A stretch of DNA of 62,092 bases, from assembly GCA_963753165.1 (NCBI GenBank), contig CAVWBP010000001.1:1-62092 (forward strand), given 5' to 3'. Every line of letters starts with the position of its first letter. Position 1 is the first letter of the stretch. The notes beneath the pieces are model-generated. The model was not told where the DNA came from. It saw nothing but the letters and a program-made list of their open reading frames with translations, and ran no database searches. A program made the position numbers and the translations under genes. This document shows positions 7,859-15,905 of the stretch, in pieces. Origin of the DNA: JAKLQR01 sp963753165 (lineage in GTDB: Bacteria; Nitrospirota; Thermodesulfovibrionia; Thermodesulfovibrionales; SM23-35).

Positions 7859-9757
7859 ATGATTATTGAAGAAGTAATAGAGTTCCTGAGAAAAATTCCG
7901 CCTTTCCAGTTCCTTGATGACACTACCCTCCTGAATATCACCAGCGATATTTCGATGGAATTCTATCCGAAAGGAACAACCATTACCTATCAGGGCGGCC
8001 CTGCTCCGGAACATCTCCTGGTCATCAAGAAGGGTGAAGTAAAGGTCTTCATAAGGAACGAAAATGAAGAGGTGTTTATTGACTACAGGGGTGAAGGCGA
8101 CCTCATCGGGTATCTCCTTATCTTCGGCGGTGAAAAATCACGGGCCAATGTAGTGGCAATCGATGATACCATCTGCTACCTGATCAGGCGCGAGGCCATT
8201 CAGAACCTCCTGAACATCAATCCTTCGGTAAGGGAATTCTTCCATAAATCGTTCCTGAGCAGGTACCTCGATAAAACATTCCAGGAAATCCAGAACAAAT
8301 CACTCGCACACGGGGCGAGCGACAGAATCCTTTTCACCATACCGGTCGGAGAACTCGCTGCGAAAGAGGTCATTACTGCCGAACAGGACATTACCATACA
8401 AAAGGCTGCGCAGATAATGTCTCACCGGAAGATAAGTTCCCTTATCCTGGTCGACGCTAACGGCCGTCCCTCGGGGATAGTCACCGACAGGGACCTCCGG
8501 GACAAGGTGGTCTCGCAGGGAAAGAACTGCAGTGATCCTGTCAGGGACATCATGAGTTTTCCGCATGTCCGTTCCGACATGAACGAATACTGTTTTGAGG
8601 CAATCATAAAAATGGTGAAACATAACGTCCACCATCTGCTCGTCATGAAGGGTGACAAACTCAAGGGTATCCTCACCAACCATGACCTCATGCTCCTTCA
8701 GGGGACCTCGCCGCTGTCTATCGTAAAAGACATCGAAGGCCAGAAAACCGTGGAAGGACTGGTCCCGGTATCGATGAAGATTAATAATATCGTGGGGTTG
8801 CTGCTGACTGAAGGCGCGAAAGCGAGCAACATCACACGGATTATTACCGAGATAAACGACAGGCTTGTCCGGAAGATCCTCCAGTTCGCTGAGGAGCAGT
8901 TCGGCGAGCCGCCGGTCCCATACTGCTGGATCGCGTTCGGCAGCGAAGGCCGCAAGGAACAGACCTTCAAAACCGACCAGGATAATGCGCTTATTTATGC
9001 AGACCCCGCGTCTGACGAGGAGGAAAAGGCTGCAGAGGAATATTTCAGACAGTTTTCGTTCTTTGTAAGGGACGGCCTCCTGAAATGCGGGTTCCCTGCC
9101 TGCCCCGCAGATTTCATGGCAACAAACCCCATGTGGCGTCAGCCGCTCCATGTGTGGAGAAAATACTTTATGAACTGGATATTCACCCCTACCTCGGATG
9201 CGGTGCTCAACTCTGTTACCTTTTTCGATCTGAGAGCGGTATACGGGGAAACGAGGCTTGTAGAATGGCTCAAAGACTACACCCATTCCCTTGTGAAAGA
9301 CCAGAAAGTATTCCTTGGTTACATAGCCAATCTGGCGATCAAGAACATGCCCCCGATAGGGTTCCTGAAGACGTTTGTTGTCGAGAAGAGCGGAGAGCAC
9401 AAAGACAAACTCAACATGAAGGTCAAAGGGCTTGCTCCCCTGCTGGATATGGTCAGACTGTTCGCGCTCGAAAAAGGTATCCGTGAGACATCAACGATCG
9501 AACGGATACATTTGCTGAGAGACGTGCATACAATCGTGAAGGAATATGCCGATGAGCTTATCCATTCTTTTGAGTTCATCATGCTCCTGAGGATCCAGCA
9601 CCAGTTCGAACAGTTGAAGGAAGAGAAAGAGATCAACAATTTTATCGACCCTAACGCGCTGAGCAACCTTGAAAAAAGAATTGCAAAAGAGACGTTCCAG
9701 CTCATCTCAAAGATACAGGATATGGTCATCGAGAGATATAAAGCCATGATCTGGTAA
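7859..9757 (+). CDS. cNMP-binding / CBS pair / DUF294 nucleotidyltransferase-like regulator (copy 1)
   Basis: A 632-residue cytoplasmic signalling protein. Residues of about 10-130 form a cyclic-nucleotide-binding (CAP-like) domain. About 170-290 is a CBS pair (LAAKEVITAEQDITIQKAAQ..., SGIVTDRDLRD, KGILTNHDLM). About 310-450 is the DUF294 putative nucleotidyltransferase related to the GlnD N-terminal domain, with GSEGRKEQ and TDQDNALIY carrying the metal-binding Asp pair. About 470-620 is the DUF294 C-terminal domain. The catalytic-type residues are intact, so it may modify an unknown target in response to a nucleotide. It opens a cluster with an exonuclease (5-base gap), DUF485 and an acetate-type symporter. 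A close paralogue lies at 12796. TAAAAT lies only a few bases before ATG, so the message may have almost no leader. Confidence 0.85.
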   Translation: MIIEEVIEFLRKIPPFQFLDDTTLLNITSDISMEFYPKGTTITYQGGPAPEHLLVIKKGEVKVFIRNENEEVFIDYRGEGDLIGYLLIFGGEKSRANVVAIDDTICYLIRREAIQNLLNINPSVREFFHKSFLSRYLDKTFQEIQNKSLAHGASDRILFTIPVGELAAKEVITAEQDITIQKAAQIMSHRKISSLILVDANGRPSGIVTDRDLRDKVVSQGKNCSDPVRDIMSFPHVRSDMNEYCFEAIIKMVKHNVHHLLVMKGDKLKGILTNHDLMLLQGTSPLSIVKDIEGQKTVEGLVPVSMKINNIVGLLLTEGAKASNITRIITEINDRLVRKILQFAEEQFGEPPVPYCWIAFGSEGRKEQTFKTDQDNALIYADPASDEEEKAAEEYFRQFSFFVRDGLLKCGFPACPADFMATNPMWRQPLHVWRKYFMNWIFTPTSDAVLNSVTFFDLRAVYGETRLVEWLKDYTHSLVKDQKVFLGYIANLAIKNMPPIGFLKTFVVEKSGEHKDKLNMKVKGLAPLLDMVRLFALEKGIRETSTIERIHLLRDVHTIVKEYADELIHSFEFIMLLRIQHQFEQLKEEKEINNFIDPNALSNLEKRIAKETFQLISKIQDMVIERYKAMIW

Positions 9758-9762
9758 CCCGC

Positions 9763-10467
9763 ATGCGCGAGTTCTTCAGGTTCAGGAAAAAAGATACCCT
9801 TCAGATCGAAAAGCAACTCCCCGTAACAGACGCCCATTATACGGTCATCGACACTGAACTTACCGGGTTGAATGAGAGAAAGGATTCGATCGTTTCGATC
9901 GGAGCAGTCAAGATGACCGGCATCAAGATAGAACTGGGCAAGACCTTCCATCAACTCATAAAACCAAGGGCTCCCCTGAAACCTGAAAGCATAGTGATCC
10001 ATGGCATCACCCCATCCGATGTACAGGAGCAGCCCGATAGCGCGACTGTCCTTTCCGGGTTTCTGCAATTCTGCGAACATGACATCCTCATCGGGCACTG
10101 CGTCTCGATAGACCTGAGTTTTCTGAACAGGGAAATGAAAAAGACCCTTGGATTTTCCCTCCCGAATCCGGTACTTGACACATTCTCTCTCTACGCATGG
10201 CTGAAGAAAAAGGGGCCGCCCCATGACTGTTTCGCCTCAACACCGCAGGATTGCGCACTGTACGAAATCTCAAAATGTTTCGGGATTCCGGTGAGAGGAG
10301 CTCATGATGCGCTTATGGATTCCTTCATCACGGCACAGCTCTTTCAGCGGTTTCTCCCGATCCTTATGGAAGCAGAAATAACACAAATAGAAAAACTGTT
10401 GGAGATAGGGACACCATATCATGGAGGTGATGAATTCAAGATCGCAGGCAATATAACAAATTTCTAG
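9763..10467 (+). CDS. DEDDh 3'-5' exonuclease, DNA polymerase III epsilon-like (copy 1)
   Basis: A 234-residue exonuclease-family protein. The DEDDh catalytic set is complete: Asp30 and Glu32 in VIDTELTG, Asp117 in CVSIDLSFL, and His181 and Asp186 in GAHDALMDS. It lacks the extra C-terminal region of the polymerase epsilon subunit, and no polymerase is nearby. It starts 5 bases after the cNMP-CBS-DUF294 gene, and the same pair recurs at 12796-15436, so it probably works with that regulator. It could, for example, degrade a small nucleotide or RNA signal, but this is inference. The protein has no signal peptide or membrane segment. Confidence 0.85.
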   Translation: MREFFRFRKKDTLQIEKQLPVTDAHYTVIDTELTGLNERKDSIVSIGAVKMTGIKIELGKTFHQLIKPRAPLKPESIVIHGITPSDVQEQPDSATVLSGFLQFCEHDILIGHCVSIDLSFLNREMKKTLGFSLPNPVLDTFSLYAWLKKKGPPHDCFASTPQDCALYEISKCFGIPVRGAHDALMDSFITAQLFQRFLPILMEAEITQIEKLLEIGTPYHGGDEFKIAGNITNF

Positions 10468-10498
10468 AGCATACCACTCTTTCAGACACGGGGGAAAA

Positions 10499-10822
10499 AT
10501 GGACAACAAGAGCAGTAAAAGTAAAATAACGACACAGGATATCCTCGAAGACAGGGATTTCAAATCCTTGTGCAGTCAGAAGAATACCATCTCAATAATT
10601 CTCACGATCATGCAGTTGGTTGTCTATTTCGGATTCATTGCGCTGATCGCGTACAACAGGGAATTCCTTGCGACGAAAATATCCGGAGCAATCACCGCAG
10701 GCATTCCTATCGCTGTCGGGGTGATCGTTCTCTCATGGATCTTCACAGGGATCTATATCAGATGGGCGAACCAGAAATACGATGTCATGGTCAAAAAAGT
10801 CCGGGATAAGATAGGGGGATAA
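10499..10822 (+). CDS. DUF485 small membrane protein (YjcH-like symporter partner)
   Basis: A 107-residue inner-membrane protein with two hydrophobic helices (about 35-55 and 65-90) and a charged C-terminus. It fits the DUF485 family, whose E. coli member YjcH is encoded between acs and actP. It starts at ATG 10499 behind GGGGGAAAA, and its stop is 2 bases from the GTG of the SSS symporter, so the two are translationally linked. It is likely a small partner of the transporter; its molecular role is not known. Confidence 0.82.
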   Translation: MDNKSSKSKITTQDILEDRDFKSLCSQKNTISIILTIMQLVVYFGFIALIAYNREFLATKISGAITAGIPIAVGVIVLSWIFTGIYIRWANQKYDVMVKKVRDKIGG

Positions 10823-10824
10823 CC

Positions 10825-12543
10825 GTGCAAGAGACAACTATTGGACAGGTACATACTACATCGATTCTATTCTTCTTCGCCTTTGTGCTCTCGACACTCG
10901 CAATCACCTATTGGGCCGCAAAGAGAACGAGGACCACAAAGGATTTTTATGCTGCGGGCAGGAGTGTTACAGGGTTGCAGAACGGCCTCGCCCTCGCAGG
11001 AGACTATATGAGCGCCGCGTCATTTCTGGGCATTGCCGGTCTGGTCTCGACAAAGGGGTATGACGGGCTCATCTATTCGGTAGGCTGGCTCGTAGGGTGG
11101 CCGATCATTATGTTTCTCATTGCAGAGCCTCTGAGGAATCTCGGGAAATATACGTTCGCAGACGTCGTTGCGTACCGGCTGAAACAGAGGCCGATACGGG
11201 CTGCGGCTGCTGCCGGGTCACTGGTGACAGTGCTGTTTTACCTGATCGCACAGATGGTGGGCGCCGGCACCCTGGTAAAGCTCATGTTCGGCCTTCCGTT
11301 CGAAATAGCCGTCGTGATCGTCGGCGCACTGATGATCTCGTATGTTCTTTTCGGCGGCATGATCGCCACAACCTGGGTCCAGATCATCAAGGCCGTGCTG
11401 CTCCTTGGCGGCGCCACAATTCTCGTGCTTCTCACGTTGAACTCCTTTGGGTTCAGCTACGGCGAACTTTTTAGTCAGGCGGCCCAGCAATACGGCGATA
11501 AATTTCTCGAACCCGGAGGACTGATAACCAGCCCCCTTGAAGCGTTTTCGCTCGGACTTGCGCTCATGTTCGGCACAGCAGGACTGCCCCATATTCTGAT
11601 GAGGTTCTATACAGTGCCCGATGCTAAAACCGCAAGGAAATCAGTTTTCTATGCAACCGGGTTTATCGGGTATTTTTACATCCTCACCGTTACGATCGGA
11701 TTTGGCGCAGCAGTGCTCGTGGGCCAGAAAATCATCATAGGCATTGATAAAGGCGGCAATATGGCAGCCCCCCTTCTCGCTGAAGCGCTTGGAGGGACTG
11801 CCTTCCTGGGATTCCTCGCTGCAGTCGCGTTTGCAACGATTCTCGCGGTAGTTGCAGGCCTGACGCTTGCCGGCGCATCTGCCCTCTCCCATGACCTGTA
11901 TGTCGGCGTTATCCGGAGGGGACAGGCTGCAGAAAAGGAAGAGGTCAAGGTTGCAAGAATTGCTACCCTCTGTCTCGGAATTGCAGCAATTCTCCTTGGC
12001 ATTCTGTTCAAGGGGCAGAACGTTGCCTTTATGGTAGGTCTTGCGTTTGCAGTGGCCTGTAGTGCGAATTTCCCTGCGCTTCTTCTCTCGATAACCTGGA
12101 AGAAGTTCACCACAAAAGGAGCGGTTGCAAGCATATGGACCGGCCTTATTCTCGCTGCAGGCCTCATCATACTGAGTCCGACGGTATGGGTCGATGTTTT
12201 CCATGCCAAAGAGAAGAAGGCTATAGAGACACAGATAAAGGATATCGAGACAGAATCGAAAACCAGGATCGAGACACTCGAGCAGCAAAAGGCCGCAGGG
12301 AAGAATATGCCGCACATAGACACGGTCATTACGGAAGAAAAAGCTCAGACCGAATCTCAAATCAAGGAATTGAAGGCTACTTTGCCAAAACCGGTCTTTC
12401 CTATGAAAAACCCCGCAATTTTTTCTATGGGGCTGGCTTTTCTCGTCGGCATTCTTGTTTCACTCGTCTCTCCGGAGAAGAAGGCCGAAGAAAAATTCGA
12501 AGATGAAAAGGTCAGAACATACGTTGGATTAGGAGCTGAATAA
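10825..12543 (+). CDS. actP: Sodium:solute symporter, ActP-like (acetate/monocarboxylate), with charged coil insertion
   Basis: A 572-residue inner-membrane protein of the SSS family with about 13 hydrophobic segments, probably importing acetate or related carboxylates with Na+. Family sequences include KDFYAAGRSVTGLQNGLALAGDYMSAASFLGIAG, FGTAGLPHILMRFYTV and AGLTLAGASALSHDLYVGV (each quoted only in part here). An unusual feature is a hydrophilic, Glu/Lys-rich stretch of roughly 65 residues (about 458-525, DNA about 12195-12400) between the last two hydrophobic segments. Pattern IETQIKDIETESK suggests a coiled coil, where ActP normally has a short loop. GTG start behind GGGGGAT, overlapping the DUF485 operon signal; the gene ends at a strong terminator. 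Confidence 0.88.
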   Translation: MQETTIGQVHTTSILFFFAFVLSTLAITYWAAKRTRTTKDFYAAGRSVTGLQNGLALAGDYMSAASFLGIAGLVSTKGYDGLIYSVGWLVGWPIIMFLIAEPLRNLGKYTFADVVAYRLKQRPIRAAAAAGSLVTVLFYLIAQMVGAGTLVKLMFGLPFEIAVVIVGALMISYVLFGGMIATTWVQIIKAVLLLGGATILVLLTLNSFGFSYGELFSQAAQQYGDKFLEPGGLITSPLEAFSLGLALMFGTAGLPHILMRFYTVPDAKTARKSVFYATGFIGYFYILTVTIGFGAAVLVGQKIIIGIDKGGNMAAPLLAEALGGTAFLGFLAAVAFATILAVVAGLTLAGASALSHDLYVGVIRRGQAAEKEEVKVARIATLCLGIAAILLGILFKGQNVAFMVGLAFAVACSANFPALLLSITWKKFTTKGAVASIWTGLILAAGLIILSPTVWVDVFHAKEKKAIETQIKDIETESKTRIETLEQQKAAGKNMPHIDTVITEEKAQTESQIKELKATLPKPVFPMKNPAIFSMGLAFLVGILVSLVSPEKKAEEKFEDEKVRTYVGLGAE

Positions 12544-12566
12544 TATATTGTTCCAACAATTGCTTA

Positions 12567-12608
12567 CCGAATTACCGGAGTTAATCCTCCGGTAATTCGG
12601 GCTTTTTT
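12567..12608 (+). terminator. Rho-independent terminator closing the first symporter operon
   Basis: Perfect 14-bp stem CCGAATTACCGGAG (12567-12580) / CTCCGGTAATTCGG (12587-12600), 6-base loop, followed by GCTTTTTTG. Confidence 0.93.
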
Positions 12609-12729
12609 GCAAATACTGACAAGTCTCTGCCTGATTTTAATGTAAATTGTTATACTTTTCACCGCAAAGCTTTCACAAACCTCACTCTCTCCACTATTCT
12701 ATCAATTGCTATAATTATTAAATAATTAT

Positions 12730-12757
12730 TTGCTTTTTTTCTTCTAATGGGTATAAT
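12730..12757 (+). promoter_or_regulatory. Promoter of the second regulator-exonuclease-symporter operon
   Basis: TTGCTT (12730-12735), 16-base spacer, TATAAT (12752-12757). The predicted start near 12764 gives a leader of about 30 bases in which GTACTT (12763-12768) and AAGTAC (12787-12792) can pair right before ATG 12796. No Shine-Dalgarno is visible. Confidence 0.6.
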
Positions 12758-12795
12758 ATCACGTACTTGACTCTTGAACAGACTGTTAAGTACAC

Positions 12796-14706
12796 ATGGA
12801 TGTATATGATATTATAGATTTTCTAATAGACACTCCGCCTTTTCAGAACATCGACGACGCAGATCTGAAGAAGGTTGCACAAAATCTTACCGCGCAATTC
12901 TATCCCAAAGAAACCCTCATCCTGAAGCAGGATGGCCCCCCCAGCGAATTCCTCCATATTATTTATAAGGGCGGAGTAAAAGTTTACCGCAATACGGATA
13001 ACGGGGAAGAAATCATCATCGATTTCAGGGGAGAGGGAGATACAATCGGATTTCTCTCTCTCCTGGGAAGAGACAAGGCAAAAGCAAACGTTATCACAAT
13101 CGAGGACACAATCTGCTATCTCATGACAAGAGATACTGTTCTCCGCCTCCTCGATTCAACTCCCTCTTTTTCCGAATACTTCCTCCAGTCTCACCTTGAA
13201 AAATATATCGAGAAGCCGTTAGGGTCGATCGGGAGCAAGCCGCTCCTGTACGGAAGCAGCAACAGTCTGCTCTTTAAAACCCGCCTTGAAGATATTGCGC
13301 TCAAAGAGGTGATAACCGTCATGGAGAACACCTCAATACAGGAATCTGCGCTGGTCATGGCCAGGAACAAAATAAGCTCCCTCATCATCGTCAATGGAGA
13401 GGGTCACCCTGTAGGCATAGTGACAGACAGGGACCTGAGAGACAGGGTTGTCTCACAGTGCAGAAATGTCGGCGAGCCTGTCAGAAATATCATGTCTCCT
13501 CCCACGGTAAGGGTAGACACCCAGGATGTGTGTTTTGAAGCGGTGCTGAAAATGATTCAGCATAATATCCACCATATCATCGTAATGAGAAACGGCCAGC
13601 TCAAGGGCATGCTGACAAATCATGACCTTATGGTGCTGCAGGGGACCTCTCCTCTTTCTATAGTGAGAGATATCGAAAGTCAGGACACGCTGGACGGACT
13701 CATTTCCGAGTCGAGAAATATCGACAAGGTCATTTCCCTGCTTCTCAAGGAAGGGGCAAAGGCAAGCAGTATCACCGCGATCATCACCGAAATCAACGAC
13801 AGGCTTCTCAATAAACTGCTTGAGAGTATCGAGACGCAGCTTGGCCAGCCTCCGCTTCCCTATTGCTGGATTGTGTTCGGCAGCGAAGGAAGAAAGGAAC
13901 AGACCTACAAGACCGACCAGGATAACGCGATTATCTATCAGGACCCGAAAACTGAAGCCGAGGCCCGCGCTGCGGAAGAATATTTCACCCGGCTGGCAGA
14001 GACTATGAGGGACGCCCTTGTGCAATGCGGTTTTCCTCTCTGTCCCGGTAATTATATGGCGGCAAATCCCCAATGGCGCCAGCCGCTCACCGTCTGGGAA
14101 AAATATTTCTCACAATGGATCCATACCCCTACCAGCGAGGCAGTGCTTGCCTCGTGCATCGTATTCGATTTCAGGCCTGCACATGGCGATTTCACCCTCG
14201 CCCAGCGCCTGAGAAGTCAGCTGATAAAGACCCTGGAGAATCAGGACCTGTTCCTGAAGCATATGGCTCAGATATCGGTGCAGGTTCGTCCTCCTCTCGG
14301 TTTTTTCAGGACCTTTGTGGTGGAAAGAAGCGGTGAGCACAAAAACAAACTGAACCTTAAATTCACCTGCCTTGCTCCTCTGGTCAATATCGTCCGCTTG
14401 TTCAGTCTCGAAGACAGGATCCCCGAGACTTCAACGATCGAGAGGATACATGCCCTCAGCCACCGGCATACCATTATGACCGAATTCGGCGGAGACCTTG
14501 AACATGCGTTTGAATTCCTGTCGTTCTTAAGGATACGCCGGCAGCATGCCCAGATCGAAGAAGGCCTGGAACCGGACAACTTTCTCAATCCGAAGGAGCT
14601 CAATAATTTCGAAAGAAAAGTATTCAAGGAATCATGCCAGCTTATCGCAAAAATACAGGAAATCATTAACAAGAAATATAATCCCGGCACAGGATCAATC
14701 CTTTGA
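12796..14706 (+). CDS. cNMP-binding / CBS pair / DUF294 nucleotidyltransferase-like regulator (copy 2)
   Basis: A 636-residue paralogue of the protein at 7859, aligned along its full length: cNMP-binding domain (about 10-130), CBS pair (about 170-290, with GIVTDRDLRDRVVSQ and GMLTNHDLMVLQGTSPLS), DUF294 nucleotidyltransferase domain (GSEGRKEQ, TDQDNAIIY) and DUF294 C-terminal domain (VVERSGEHKNKLNLKF). All key residues are kept in both copies, which argues that both are functional with different targets or ligands. It is followed with overlap (TGATG) by a second exonuclease. Its own promoter and the preceding terminator make it the head of a new operon that includes DUF4212 and a second SSS symporter. 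Confidence 0.85.
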   Translation: MDVYDIIDFLIDTPPFQNIDDADLKKVAQNLTAQFYPKETLILKQDGPPSEFLHIIYKGGVKVYRNTDNGEEIIIDFRGEGDTIGFLSLLGRDKAKANVITIEDTICYLMTRDTVLRLLDSTPSFSEYFLQSHLEKYIEKPLGSIGSKPLLYGSSNSLLFKTRLEDIALKEVITVMENTSIQESALVMARNKISSLIIVNGEGHPVGIVTDRDLRDRVVSQCRNVGEPVRNIMSPPTVRVDTQDVCFEAVLKMIQHNIHHIIVMRNGQLKGMLTNHDLMVLQGTSPLSIVRDIESQDTLDGLISESRNIDKVISLLLKEGAKASSITAIITEINDRLLNKLLESIETQLGQPPLPYCWIVFGSEGRKEQTYKTDQDNAIIYQDPKTEAEARAAEEYFTRLAETMRDALVQCGFPLCPGNYMAANPQWRQPLTVWEKYFSQWIHTPTSEAVLASCIVFDFRPAHGDFTLAQRLRSQLIKTLENQDLFLKHMAQISVQVRPPLGFFRTFVVERSGEHKNKLNLKFTCLAPLVNIVRLFSLEDRIPETSTIERIHALSHRHTIMTEFGGDLEHAFEFLSFLRIRRQHAQIEEGLEPDNFLNPKELNNFERKVFKESCQLIAKIQEIINKKYNPGTGSIL

Positions 14707-15436
14707 TGAGTAATATATTGACCGCATATAAGAAGAAAATGCTCCGGAAAATCATGGGGAAACGGGACCTCCATCCGTCCGCCCTGAAACATCTGTCTGT
14801 CCCGGAAAATATGAAGCTCGACGTCCCGCTTTCTGAGGCAACCTATATTGTGTTCGATACAGAACTTACCGGCCTCAATCTGAAAAAAGATTCCGTTGTA
14901 TCTATCGGCGCACTCAAGATGTTTGGGAGAAGGATCGACATGGGAGCACCTATTACCGGGTCATTGCCCCGGAGACTGAATTGACCGGGAAAAGTGTAAT
15001 AATCCACGGAATCACGCCTTCCGAGGCCTCTGTCTGTCCGACAATCGAGGTACTCCTGCCGGAGTTCCTCGATTTTTGTGCAGACGGAATTTTGATCGGC
15101 CATTTCGTAGCGATCGACCTGGCCTTTATCAATAAAGAAATGAAGAGGTTGTTCGGTTTCCCTCTCCAGAACCCCTCGCTCGATACACAGATGGTCTATA
15201 CCTGGATACGGCACAGGGAGGAACAAACCTGTGCATTTCACGCCGGGATCAGGGAACAGGTGGATTTATTCTCTCTCGCACAAAAATATTCCATACCGGT
15301 CAGTGATGCACACAATGCACTGAATGATGCGTTTGTTACTGCACAGCTTTTCCAGAGGTTCATACAATCCCTGGAAAAATATGGAATTCATTCACTCAGG
15401 GACCTCCTCGGAACAGGAAGGCCCCGGAAAATATGA
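14706..15436 (+). CDS. DEDDh 3'-5' exonuclease (copy 2), split by a one-base deletion
   Basis: Paralogue of the exonuclease at 9763, about 243 residues once repaired. DTELTG and IDLAFINKEM supply acidic catalytic residues and SDAHNALNDAF supplies the His/Asp end of the DEDDh set. The first frame stops at 14984 and the second begins upstream of it. Adding one G to GGG at 14942-14944 yields a continuous MGSTYYRVIAPETELTGKSV, which matches the layout of copy 1. ATG 14706 overlaps the stop of the preceding DUF294 gene. The indel is probably a homopolymer sequencing error; if real, the exonuclease is inactive. Confidence 0.78.
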
Positions 15437-15465
15437 CGTCTTTTGAAAAGGAGGTGAGCAAGAAC

Positions 15466-15501
15466 GTGAAAATGGTTCATAGCCTGCGGCAATACGGCTA
15501 A
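15466..15501 (+). CDS. Possible 11-codon leader peptide upstream of DUF4212
   Basis: GTG 15466 opens an 11-codon frame (VKMVHSLRQYG) ending at TAA 15499-15501, behind a strong AAGGAGGTGAG at good spacing. Too short to identify. It may be a translated leader or simply a fortuitous ribosome binding site. Confidence 0.3.
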   Translation: MKMVHSLRQYG

Positions 15502-15528
15502 GGGTGCTTGAAAGGAGAGGAGCATATT

Positions 15529-15576
15529 GTGCTTTATGAGAGCACCAGCATATCAAAAAAAAGTGAGGAGGGTTAG
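15529..15576 (+). CDS. Possible 15-codon leader peptide upstream of DUF4212
   Basis: GTG 15529 opens a 15-codon frame (VLYESTSISKKSEEG) ending at TAG 15574-15576, 2 bases before the DUF4212 ATG. AAAGGAGAGGAG precedes it. Its end would allow translational coupling to the next gene. No family is recognised. Confidence 0.28.
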   Translation: MLYESTSISKKSEEG

Positions 15577-15578
15577 TC

Positions 15579-15839
15579 ATGGCGGAACAAGATAAATTTG
15601 AAGCATACTGGAAACAGAATCTGACCTATATCGTTATTCTTCTCTCCATCTGGTTTGTCGTATCCTATCTCTGCGGAATAATTTTCGCGGATGCGCTTGA
15701 TACCATCAGACTTTTCGGCTTCCCCCTGGGATTCTGGTTTGCAAATCAGGGGTCGGAAGTAACATTTGTCATACTCATCCTTGTCTACGTCAAGCTGATG
15801 AATGCACTCGACACCAAATATGATGTCCACGAACGATGA
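15579..15839 (+). CDS. DUF4212 small subunit of sodium/substrate symporter
   Basis: An 86-residue membrane protein with two hydrophobic helices. YWKQNLTYIVILLSIWFVVS and FGFPLGFWFANQGSE are typical of DUF4212, the small subunit found directly before a distinct SSS large subunit. ATG 15579 follows GAGGAGG. The large subunit begins 66 bases downstream. By analogy with other such pairs it should be needed for transport of a small carboxylate; the substrate is unknown. Confidence 0.88.
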   Translation: MAEQDKFEAYWKQNLTYIVILLSIWFVVSYLCGIIFADALDTIRLFGFPLGFWFANQGSEVTFVILILVYVKLMNALDTKYDVHER

Positions 15840-15905
15840 GCAGGCGTGATTAGCAGGCTCAATCGACCAGTTACTGGTGATCATTACTTTTGAAAGGAGA
15901 ACCTT

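Noticed and set aside
8300..10224. Long antisense open frames (8300-9400 and 9319-10224, minus)
   Set aside because: They mirror the DUF294 and exonuclease genes, have no recognisable domains, and the plus-strand proteins are unmistakable.
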